Part shown: in pieces, positions 47,011 to 58,427 of the stretch
Layout of the letters: each line of letters opens with the position of its first letter
Position numbering within the stretch: position 1 is the first letter of the stretch
Assembly (NCBI GenBank): GCA_021442155.1
Contig: CM038222.1
Coordinates: forward strand, 61,726,266-61,790,265
Source: Cymbidium sinense
Taxonomy: Eukaryota > Streptophyta > Magnoliopsida > Asparagales > Orchidaceae
Direction: 5' to 3'
Length of the DNA: 64,000 nucleotides
Program-made: the position numbers and the translations under genes
Notes under the pieces: model-generated
Databases searched by the model: none
Told to the model about the DNA's origin: nothing
Seen by the model: only the letters and a program-made list of their open reading frames with translations

Positions 47011-48260
47011 TGATGTTGAACTCATCAAGACTTTCTATTGAAGGAGAGGTTGCCATTGCCAATAAGGACAAGGAGCTGGATTGGAGGCAACCATTCATAG
47101 ACTTGAACAAACAAACTACCTCAAGAGAAATCACAAGCCATCATGAAATGAGCTCTCTCTATGCTCTGGATGGCACCTATCGCAGTCTTTTGATCAAATA
47201 TGGTTATGCTATTTGACAAACATATAAGATCATGACCGAGGTACATTCAAGTCTATGCGAGCTCATCAATCGTCCAAGATGAAAGCAAAGATCAAGAGAC
47301 TAGGATACTACCTTCGATGATTAGATTGCATGGATGTACTAGAGATGCCATCGATTAATGATGTGGTCTACATCAACCAACATTCTACATCCTACATTGG
47401 CCTCATGGCCATTTGAGTGTTGGGGTACCGACATTGTGGGTCTTATCGATCCTCCTTCTTCCAAGGGTCATCGGTTCATTCTAGCTGCCATCGACTACTT
47501 TTCCAAGTGGGGAGGCAATCCCACTCAGAGAGGTCACTTCGACATGTGCTTTTAATTTTTAGAACCATATCGTATATATAGTTTGTGCCTTGATGAATTA
47601 TATTGATAATGAATCGCATTCAAAAGCACCAAGATCAATAGCTTCACCGAAGACATGGTATAGATTGGAGATACTCCACCATCTACTAGAGCAAATGGCT
47701 TAGCGAAGCATTCAACAAAACTCTCATCCAAATACTAAAGAAGACACTCGATGACAACAAACGATAGTGGCATGATCAGTTAGTTGAAGCTTTGTGGGCT
47801 TACCACTCCACATACAGAACTCCAACTCAATTTACCTCATTCTCCTTAGTGTATGAGCCCTAAGCCGTTCTACCTTTAGAAGTTCAACTCCCATCACTAA
47901 GGATAGCATTGGGTAGCAAGATCACTACAGAGCAGAATGCAAAGTTGCGGTTAGAAGAGCTCGAAGGTTTGGAGGAGAGATGCCTACGGGCATGCCAGAA
48001 CCTCGAGTTGTATAAGGCCAAAATGATTCAAGCTCACAACAAGCTGGTCTTCCCTAGGTCTTTTTAAGTAGGAGAACTTGTATTAGTCCTAAGGAGACCA
48101 ATTGCTTGTCTAAAGATGGGAGGCAAGTTTGAACCCACTTGGGAAGGCCCTTTTGTCATAGAAGGCCTACCAAGGAGGATCTTATCACTATTGATTGTAA
48201 AGGGGAACACCCGATGCTTCCAATTAATGGGCTCTATTTGAAGAAATATTATCCATAAAC
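47011..48260 (+). pseudogene. Integrase, decayed
   Basis: A weak N-terminal zinc-binding part is followed by 'LHPTLASWPFECWGTDIVGL' (47388-47448) and 'GHRFILAAIDYFSKW' (47467-47511), which hold the first catalytic Asp (GTD). A damaged stretch follows, where the second Asp should lie. Then come 'ANGLAKHS'/'EAFNKTLIQILKKTLDD' (47690-47757), 'HDQLVEALWAYHSTYRTPTQ' (47772-47830) and a C-terminal 'VGELVLVLRRPI' with 'GGKFEPTWEGPFVIEG' (48072-48165). Stops include the TAG at 47767 and the TAA near 48066. Inserts the element DNA into the genome in intact relatives. Confidence 0.82.
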
Positions 48261-51095
48261 CATGTTTGAAAATAATTATCAATAAAAGAACAAAAATTTT
48301 ATTCCAATTCATCAAAATCTTCTCTTATTTTGAAGCATTGTTTGCTTGTCTTGCAAATCCACCATGACGTGTTTAAGGTAGGTGTAAGAGAACCCAAGAG
48401 GCATCCTATCCCTATTTCACAACATAAACACAAATCAAACACAATTTCCCAGTGCTACTAGAATAGGTGTGAGAGAACCTAAGAAGCATCTATTTTGATT
48501 AGCACAACTAAGTTAGGTGTAAGAGAACCCAGACATCCTTTCTTGGTGAATCCCATGCCATCTGGCACCATTTCATCAAATTTCCCAAGCGTGTTTTGGG
48601 TAGGTGTAGAGAGAACCCGGCGACATCCTATTCCCTTTAACATAAGCACAAAAATAAACAAATCTTTTATCTTGCTTTTGATGTGGGAGCAAGCCCTGTG
48701 ACACTCACTCATTAGTTTCTCTAGGTGGGGTTTGCTACACCTAGTATAGTGGTCACTTGTTTGGAAGATGTGAGTCCCCACACTTTCTTCTTAACTTGAC
48801 CATTATAAATCAATGAGCACCTCATGTTGATTTTGTAGACTTCACTGCCTAGCCAGTAAGCTACCTCATGTTGATTTTGTTTAAGAAGATGTGAGTCCCC
48901 GTACTTTCTTCTTGAACTAATCATCATGATCATTGAGTATATTTGAGGTTTAGGTAAGTCCCCGAGGCTCCTTTCCTCTTGACTACTCTTGAGTTGATAT
49001 AAGTCCTCCATTGATTTTTCGGTAGTCCTAGGTCGATAACACCTGTCGGCGAAGATAGACTATCGTCGGTTCCACATGGGAGGATGTGAGTCCCAGCTTT
49101 CTTTTTAGATTGTTGCAAAATAATGAGCACTTAGGTTGGTTGATGTTCTCTATGCGATAGTGACTCACCATGGATACACCACTCTTGGCGATGTGAGTCC
49201 CGTGCTTTCTCCTTGAGTTGGCCCGAATACCTATTGATATTATCTTCAGGTGTTTTGGATCAAGCCCGCCCCCTTCTGCAGCACTCTAGGATCATGTCCT
49301 TTCATTTAGACACTACGGGTTACTTTTGGATTGAGTCCCCTTTCTAGTAGCCACCTGTGGTTGGAGAATTTATTCGGATGCCAGATTCTCCCTTAGTTGA
49401 TGCGAGATAGGTTTAGGCTAATATAAGCTCCTTTCTTGGTCCATAAACAAACTATAAACAAATAAAATTCTGCTTGTGGATTAGAATTCAAGCCCCAAAG
49501 GGCCCCTTTTCCCAAGCGGCATCTATCTTTAGGCGGTCGAGAACTCCCTATAGGAATTTTTTTGACTACTTGAGTTGAGATAAGACCCGTTACTCTCTCC
49601 ATAGTCACTCTTAGGTCTAGTTCAATCTATTTTGCCACGAGGTTACATTTCACTTTGGAAGATGTAAGTCTACATATTCTTTCTAGCATGATCATGGCAA
49701 CGGGCAGCCTAGGTGGTTCAATTTGTTTTAAAGCAACCGATCACCCAGTGGTCTTTATAGTGGAAGATGTGAGTCCCCATGCTTTCTTCCTCAATTGATC
49801 ATTGCAAAGCAGGCACTCCTTTGGTTGGATAGTTCTCCCCTAAGCTACTCCCTTTGGTTTAGTAAATCTGAGATAGGTCTAGGTTGATATAAGCTCCTTC
49901 TCAGTGTGATCCATCGCAAACCTACAGAATCCATAAAAATAATTAAAAAATGAAATTAATCTTGACTATCTTTGAGCTGATTTAAGTCCCCTGACATTCA
50001 CTCAATAATTGCCCTAGGTCGGGTTAACATGCTACCTTATTAATATGTCACCCCAGTGGTTCCTTATTTTGGAAGATGTGAGTCCCCATGCTTTTTTCTT
50101 AACTTGACCATTACAAATCGAAAGGCAACCCCTTTGGTTGGATAGTCCTTCTATGTGGTTGGTAGACTACTCCCTTTGGATTGGTAAATGTGAGAATAAG
50201 GCTCATGGCCCCTACTGGTCGTCATCATAAATGATGGATCCATCAAAACAAATTAAAAAATGAAATTAATTTTGACTATCTTTGAGCGATTTAAGTCGGC
50301 ATTCACTCAATAGTTAGCCCTAGGTTGGGTTTCTCTGTATGGATCACCCCTTGTCCCTACTTTGGAGGATGTAAGTTTATGCTTTCTTCTAGTACAATTT
50401 CATTGAAAGGAAATTCCTTTGGTTGGCTAGTCCTACTATATGTTTAGACTACCCTTTGGATTGGTAAATAAATCTGAGTTAGCCTAGCCAACACACTCGG
50501 TGTGATCCATGAAACCACAGTCCATCTCAAAATCTAAAATTTAAAAATCAAAACAAATTCAACTCTCCCCAGTCAAATCAAATCAAAGCAAACAAAACAA
50601 ACAAATCAATCAAACTCCCTTGGTGGAGTCAAATCAAATCAATAATAAATCAATCAAACAAATCTCTTCTCCTTTGAGATGCAAGTCTTTCAGTTCCTCA
50701 TCAAATTCTAATCTCTGGATTTCACAACCTTTCCTCCCAGTGGATGACTTGAACTTGCTCCCTTAATGGAAGTTCACTTTTCTATCCAATCAAAATAATC
50801 AATAAACAAATCAAATCAATTTCTCCCCAGTGAGACTCAAATCAAATCAAATATCTCATCATTAATCTCTCATGGATGACTTGAACATGTTTCCCCTGGA
50901 AGGTTGACATACTCATCCCTGGATTCCTCCACTCTCTTATGTCTTTGAAATGAGTAGAGTCACATTCTAAGCTCTGATTCTTTCTACACCTTGGGTTGGG
51001 GTATATCATTTTTTGTTAGTGCTTGTGATCGTTCGTTGTTGATCATTTGGTTAACCTATGCGGTGTACCTCACACCACACCTTTTGCATCCTTTG
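48261..51095 (+). repeat. Repetitive 3' region of family B element
   Basis: Two nested repeats and no gene. First, 'gtaggtgtaagagaaccca' with 'gcatcct' recurs four times at 48380-48630. Second, 'gaagatgtgagtccccatgc' with 'tttcttcttaacttgaccat' recurs about eight times (near 48760, 48885, 49080, 49185, 49660, 49760, 50075 and 50365), spaced roughly 100-480 bases. Several units are followed by 'cctttggttggatagtcct'. Frames on the minus strand (48479-49608) are produced by these repeats. No clear polypurine tract precedes the LTR. Confidence 0.75.
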
Positions 51096-54000
51096 TTGAC
51101 CTCATTTTTGATGAGCTCTCAACCTCTCCATCTTAGACTTCTCACACACTGAGTTTCCTTAGTCTTAAGACTAGTGATGTGAACTCTAAGAGACTTAGAA
51201 GGTTAGCCATGAATAGGTCATGCCTTGGGGTGTGTTCCTCTTTTTATGAGCTCTCAACCTCCATTTTAGGCATGATTCTCTTAGACTTTAATTCCTTAAG
51301 TTCACTTCAATTAGGTGGACACTCAACTAAACTAAATTAGCCAAATTCATGCTTGGGGTGTTAGGAAAGTTTGACCTATAAATGAAATTCCTCACTTCCT
51401 CTTTTTCAAGTGAAACTCCAAACTCATATCAACTTTAACTCTCAATCAAACCTTGAATCAATTCAATGGATTTTTTCAAATCAATTCCGCATAATTGAAA
51501 CCCAAATCAAATTCCAAAATCTTTCCTAAGTCACTTTGATTTCCCACTTATGGACTTAGCTAAAATCAATTCAAACTCATGAAATTTTCTCACAACATAT
51601 TTATATTCTCATTTATATTCACATATATAAATGAAATATAAATTCAAATCAATCAAACTAAACCCAAAATCAAATCCAAATTTCAAAAATCTTTCCTAAG
51701 TCCTTTGATTCCACCTTATGGATTTAATTCAAATCAAGTTCAAATCACTTCAAACCCATGAAATTTTCTTATAACCCATTTATATTCTCATTTATATTCA
51801 CAAATAAATGGAATATAAATTCAAATCAATCAAACTAAACCCAAAATCAAACTCAAATTCAACCAAAATCCAACTAAGCTTTCAAGTCAAATCTTGAACT
51901 TAGCCAAGTCCAATTCAAATTAAGCCAAACTCTTGATTTTTCTTCATGATTCAATCAATCTTACAATCATGAATCCAAATATAAATAAAAACTTCAATCA
52001 CCAAACCAAAATTAAATTCAAAAATCAAACCCAAGTCAAACTCATGTTCACCCTCTGAACTTGAAATTATCAAATGAATCAAAACCCATTTGACTTTAAA
52101 TCTTTTGCAAATAGATTTATATTTCAATCATAAGTCCATATGCGAGTTCAATCAAACTCAAATCAAGCTTTGACCAAGCATTTGACCCAGGCTCACTTGA
52201 CCCAAAGTGACCTAAAGTACCCTTATGAACAAATTCTAATCCTACCCAAAATTGGATTGAACTAAGCCCAACTAAGCCTCACATTGTGAGCAACAATCAT
52301 CATGAGATGATCAATCTCAAATTGGGTCAAAATGAAGTCAAACCTAAGGGTTGACCAAGTCAACACTTAGCCAAAATGAAACCTAAACTAGCCAAAATCC
52401 ACCATAGGAAATTGATTGAAACCATTGATCAAAATTCATTCATGATCAATGTTTGAACTTGACCAAGTCATCGAGCTAACCTAGCCTAATTGGCATTTAA
52501 GTTGACCCAACTTGACCTAAAAAATCAAAATATGTCAAAACTTGATCTAAGCCAAATTGATTAAAACCAATGGGTCAAGTTCTCCAAAATAATTGTTGAA
52601 CTTGACCAAAGCCTCAATAGACCTACAATTGACCATGAACCCAACTTGACCTAAAGTCAAATTGAGCCAAAAATATAAACCAAATTGATTGAAAAAATAC
52701 TGTCCATTTCAAATGACCAATTAACCAACCCATGACCTACAAATAGGTCAAATGGGTCAAATTGGTCAACTTGACCCATTTGACCTAAATGAAATCAAAT
52801 GAGCCAAAACCAAATCTAAACCAAATTGAACCAAACCAAAGTTGGAAAAACATTTTGAATGGTCATATGAACTTGACCCAACCCTTGGTTTGACCCAATT
52901 TGGTCAACTTGACCCAAGTTGACCCATTTTGACCTAAATGGGTCAACATGAGCCAAATCACATCAAACAACTCCAAATTCAATGAAACTTGGCCAACCTA
53001 TTTCAATCATACCAAACATATTCAAATTAAAACCAAGCAAAATGACCATTTTACCTCTAAGCCATAAGATAAATTTTGGCCAAATTCACTTGGAATTTGG
53101 TTAAATCCTCTTCATAACCACTTGGCACCCTCTTAGTGGACCAAGTGGATACTAGTGAGTGTGGTGCACCTAACCCATTATCTTTGGGTCAGCCCAACCT
53201 AGCTTAAGGCTAAAACTGACCACTTGCTTGATCATGGGCACATGGGATTGATTCCTCCACCCATTTCAAGCACATGACACTCTTCCACTACCTTCCTCTG
53301 GCCAAACCGAATGCAATGACACCTCAAACGGCCTAACAAACCCACTCAAGGAGCTCAATTGAATCAAAATGGCAAAGGGAGGCTCGACCATCCGATTCAG
53401 GGAGATATACTCCCCTAATTTCACTTGAATTCATTCTCATTGATTGAAGCATGGGAACTCAGAAAATTGATCTCTCAAGCTTCAGAGTGATTTTCCATTT
53501 CTCAATTTTTCTCTTAGAAAAATAGAGCTCAGTGAAATTCCAATAGCCAATACTCCATACCAAGCTAATTCCTCTTGCAAGCTTTTATGAGGGATCATCG
53601 AACTTGCCACACCTTCAAGCTCAAGAGAGGGAGTGCTCTTGACCAAGGCTCAATTAAAGGTGACTTGGCTAGGAGGATCACCCAATTTCAACATCAAACT
53701 TTAGCAAGCTTAGTCTCCACTAGGAGAAGCTTCTCAAGGAATCACTGATGATAGCCTCAGAGGTATCCATTAAAGAGCTTAGATTAGATGTGATGTTGTC
53801 CTTTGTGAAAGCAATTTATACTTCATGAAAATCTAACCGTTGGATGTGATCTCCCTTGTGTGGTGATGGTGTGGGTTGAATTTGATTTCAATCAAAGCTC
53901 AAACAAGCTCAGATCTTCCCTTGGAAGATGGACGGTGGCCATCTCCCATAGAGAAGATCAGAGGAGAATCATGGGCCGTCCATTTGCGCATTTTGGATGG

Positions 54001-57000
54001 ACGACCATGATTAAAACACATAGATTTGACATTTTAATCCTTTAGAATTACATATTTAATCTCAACCGTCCCATCCTTGATTGGACAGATAAGGAGAAAA
54101 CATAGCCACGTAATGCGGCTATGATGTGATAAGTTAAATAATCATATGCCACATGGAAAGCGCGTCTTTAGCCTCCCATGGCGGGATTATTATTTTAGTA
54201 ATTAATTATCTAATTCAAAAACATATTTAAGTGTAGAAAAATCAAAAAATATGAAATAAATTGCATATGAAAGATAATTGAATGTAGAATATTATAAAAT
54301 TTTGAGATTTTGAATAGTGTCATTTTCTAAATTTAGGTTTTATTGGGGTATAATTTTAATTACCTAATTATTCCATTAATTAATCTCAAACTCATGTGTA
54401 TTTAGTGGGATGACTTCACCTCCCTAATTTTCTTGAGATTTATTAATTAGTGATAATTGCTGATTCATTCTAATTACTCTAATATAATTAAGCCTAATTA
54501 AGTGTGTGATAATTGGTTTAATCCATTGATTGAGTTAATTAAGGTTTGTTTAGTGAATAAAGGTTTGGGAAATAAATTTGGGATATTTTCTTAAGATATT
54601 CCTTAAACCCTCTTTCTTCCTTAATCCAAATTAATAAGGTTAATCCACTAATTTTACCTAATTAATTTGGTAAAATTCTAAAATCTTCTAGAACTTAATT
54701 AATCCATCTTGGGTAGATGCTTGGTGTTCAATAACCTAAGTGGAAATCAAAACCTAATCCACATGTGTGGGGTTATGAAAGTACTTAACTTAAATTTTAG
54801 CTTAATTAATCATTAATTGTGAGCCAAATGCATTTGGGCCCTTTTTCTTCTATTCATTGCTTTAAATTCTTTATGTGGTTTTATGTCTTATCATTGGCTC
54901 ATAATTATTTGGTTAAATATGTAAAGATGGTATAGGTAAGGGGTAATTAAAACACTTATTGTACACATTAACCTAATCAAAATACAAAAATCACCTAATC
55001 ACCTAAAAATTAAACAAAAATAATATATACATGTGGGAATGAGTTAGGACCAGCAAACATTCTTTCACATTTCCTAAATCAAACATAGAGCAAATTCAAA
55101 ACAAAAATCACATTATACAAACTTTGATTCACTTTGAACTTTCTTATTTCATAGGATTGTCTTAAGGAATTAATTAGGGTGAATGAATTTACATTACTTT
55201 CATCACTTTATTTCTTTCCTAGCATGTTAAATGTGTATGTCATATGAAATTCATGGATTCATATCTTTTAAAAATCAAAATTAAAATACATTATTTCTTT
55301 ATATCAAATTGCATGTTTTGCCTAAAGTAAAAAATATGAATGGCTATTATCACTATTAAATTCAAAATTATTTTCAAAACCTATAAATAAAATATCAAAA
55401 CTGAAAGGTATGCTACTTATACTTTATTTATAAGCTTGCATGTGAACATAAAAATGTGTCTTATGTTTGCTTCCTTTCTTTCCTCTTAGCATGGATTTGA
55501 ATAAGATTTGTAAAGTGTATAGTTCTTTTAAAAGAATATAACACTTGCTTAAAATTTATTCTTACCCTCTTCCATGTTATAATTTAAGAAGGATCTTTAC
55601 ATTCACATATATAAAGTAAACAATCAAACCAAAAATTAAGTGAATATAAACTTTTGCATCTTTCTTTTTCCATTTACTTTTTTTGTACATGCATATGTAT
55701 TTAAGGAAAGTTGTATATTAGTCTGGACAACCCTGGGGTTGCGATGCTTTAAGTAGCCCTAAGTAGGTCTTGTACCTTACACCCACTAGTTTAATAATGA
55801 TGTATTCACTGTCTTTCATACATACATGTGCATATGAATAAAGATAAAAGAATAACCCTTTTTCTACTTAATGAAAAATCATCATAAAAACATCTAAATT
55901 TTCTTAAGTAATATTACTTAGCATTCATAAGGTGTATAAACATTCTCATTTTCATGTATAGATATGCTTAGAATTCATCCATATGCATGTTATATATGTT
56001 GGGAAAGAAATGAAGTGATGTGTGTTTTGTGATATTACTTCACTTTACTTAATCTTAAAATGCCTTTCTTTTTGAATAAGTTTGTTTAAAAAAAAAAATC
56101 TAAACATAGGATTAATTAAAACACATAATAAGACATTCAATAAACTAAACTAAACATGAATCTACTTTAGAAATTACTTAAGGTAGGGAAGGAAAGAGAA
56201 GTTCTCTTCTCTTTTCCCTCTCTTTACAACTTAGTAATTAATTGTAGGATTCATTCAAACCTAAACAAAGCATAAAATAAAATTAACCCAAATCAACTAA
56301 ACACTTAAATGAAACCACCCATCTAAGTTGAACATTTTCATACTTAGAAAATCCAAAACTTAATGCCATAACTAAGCATACCACACAAACCTTTTAAAGC
56401 ACACACATTAGACTAAGTCACCACTTCTAACTTTAGGTTAGGGTGGTGCATGGTTTGATTTTTGCTTTTGGTTTATGATATTTTATTTTAGTTTGGATCT
56501 TAGGGTGAATGTGTATAGAATGAATGGTAAGACGATTTAGTCTAATCATTATAGATTTGTGCTTAAGACTAATAAAAATATAAAATTCTTTTTCTGTGTA
56601 GGTGCATACCCTAATCATAATCCAAAATAGTGGACTTGGTTACCCATGTGTGAGTGCTAAGTCCAATATACATAGATTTGCATGGTTTGTTTAGCTAATC
56701 TTTTTGCGTGTTAGTTAGATTTACTTTTCCTTTTCATGTAATTTTGAATTAGGATTTTGGAATGGGTGATTAGGATGAGCATTTGGTTATAAGACTATGT
56801 ATTATACCATGTGAAACCTTTAAATTCCAACCATCAAAAGAAGGAACCAAGAAGAAAGAAAGAAGAAAGAAGAAAAGAAGACCCCCCTAACATGAATTTC
56901 TTACTTGATTGTAAATTAATTCATTTGTAATCCGGGTTGTATAAGGGTAGGTGCTACCAATTTATTTTGGGTTTGTGCGGTGTGCCCCACTTGGCCTTTT

Positions 57001-57785
57001 ATTCTTTTGGGTTAGCTTTATAAATGTTTGATGTTTATTTAGCTTGCATTAAGATGCCATCCTTTTCTAGTTTCTTCCTTGCTTGATATATGTATGGATG
57101 ACGATTAGGCTCTTAGGAAAATAAATCTTTTTACCAAATTAATCAAATTAAAATAAATAACTCATAACCTCACCTAAAGCTTAGTAAAATCAAGATAAAG
57201 AATTAGTAACCCTTTAGATGAGTACTTTTCTAACATCATGCATACAAGTATATTATTTCACTCTTGATTGGAGAGCTTCCACTTTTGCCAGAAAACTTGA
57301 CTTGATCTGTGAGAGCCATGGTGGAAACACATCTCCTTATCTTGCTGATTTTGGCCCATAATCTATTTTCTCATGAATTAGGCATAAATAATTCTATAGG
57401 CTGAATCAAGTAATTGTCAAAAATGAAAAAAAATGTAATACAATTTGCATTAGATTTAGGACATTTGTCATACCCTTATATGATATAATTTCTTAGAGAG
57501 TGAGTTTAAGAACTTAGTCTCTTTCTAAATAACAATCTATCTTGCATAAACATAAGACTTGCCTACATGTATTTAAAATTATAGGAGGAGTTAGTTGGCA
57601 GCCACCTCAGGCGGTTGTAAGTCCAACAGGGTGGTTATCCTCTCTCTTGGAGGTAAACCAAATACCCATTTTGCCTTAGATTTAGGTCATGCTTTTGGCC
57701 TTCAAAGCTCTAGATTTAGGTTCATAGGTTGCTTCTCTTTGTCAAGCATAATTCTCACCTCTTAGGCATTTCCTTGTATTATGGG
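51096..57785 (+). repeat. Family B LTR copy 2
   Basis: Full-length match to copy 1, with an extra 0.9-kb block (about 53040-53960) that copy 3 also has and copy 1 lacks. At its left end the 'gagctctcaacctccat' block occurs twice (51113 and 51248), a local tandem duplication of about 135-180 bp. The right end of similarity is near 57785; CTAACA is not found there. The short plus-strand frame at 53860-54045 is accidental. Confidence 0.75.
52170..52950 (+). promoter_or_regulatory. TTGAC cluster, LTR copy 2
   Basis: Counterpart of 33120-34000, with more than 20 TTGAC/GTCAA cores by eye. Motif only; function inferred. Confidence 0.4.
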
Positions 57786-58307
57786 TAAGCCCTACATTTC
57801 TAATAAAATTCAACTCAAACAAATCAACAATTTCAAAATATAAAGCCCAACATAGGGTAGTTTGGGATGCTAGCTTCCCATAGCATCCCCACTTATTCAT
57901 TTGGCTTTGATAAGAACTCCCTCCTCTTGATCGATCCACTTGACTTTTTAAAAACCAATCGATTGATAGTCCTACCTTTGAAATCTTTAGACAACAATCA
58001 TTTACCTAATCGAGAATTCTATTCCTTAGGATGTAATTAACTATGAGCTTACCTGTAGGGAACTTAACCATTTAAAATAAACCCTGCTTTACTTTTCCAT
58101 GTAAAGTAGGGGAATAATCTTTGGTATATTCCGAAGACTCATAGTCCTTAGAAGTCCTTATTGAGGTGATTAGGTCCATTATAGGGTGGTGATTTCTATC
58201 TTTCGAGATAGTACACCTTTCTTCAATGTCATACCGTCACAATAAGAACATGTGGATCTCATCCCAAAAAGATGATTTATTATATATATATATTCTTTTC
58301 TTTTCTT

Positions 58308-58338
<31 letters not shown>

Positions 58339-58427
58339 TATATATATCTATATATATATATTTATATTTTCATTTATCCTCTCTTTTTTTCAAAGAGATA
58401 GATGACAGTCTCATAAAATTTTAAAGG
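57786..58427. other. Spacer between LTR copies 2 and 3
   Basis: Unlike either LTR. Contains a perfect 9-bp-stem hairpin GGGATGCTA/TAGCATCCC at 57864-57889, several smaller inverted repeats ('ggaataat...atattcc' near 58110) and (TA)-rich DNA at 58278-58370. No gene. It could be the flank of copy 2, part of another element's leader, or host DNA. Confidence 0.5.
58278..58370. repeat. (TA)-rich microsatellite
   Basis: Interrupted TA dinucleotides with a central T/C-rich 'cttttcttttcttt' stretch. Confidence 0.85.

Larger units (their letters stand above)
32072..57785 (+). mobile_element. Giant Ty3/gypsy element of Tat/Ogre type (family B), decayed
   Basis: Long direct repeats (32072-38173 and 51096-57785) flank a 13-kb interior with a long repeat-filled leader, gag, protease, RT, RNase H, a second (aRNase H-like) domain and integrase in that order, then a repetitive 3' region. 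About 25.7 kb overall with about 6-kb LTRs matches the size seen in Ogre-type elements. The second RNase H before integrase is known from the Tat lineage. All coding parts carry stops and frameshifts. Neither a primer-binding site after 38173 nor a polypurine tract before 51096 was recognised. The true LTR start may be TGTTAG at 32250 and 51359 rather than TGACCT at 32072 and 51096. Confidence 0.75.

Noticed and set aside
48479..49608. Several minus-strand frames of 66-100 residues
   Set aside because: They arise from the repeated 'gatgtgagtccc' units and share repeat-derived phrases; no domain.
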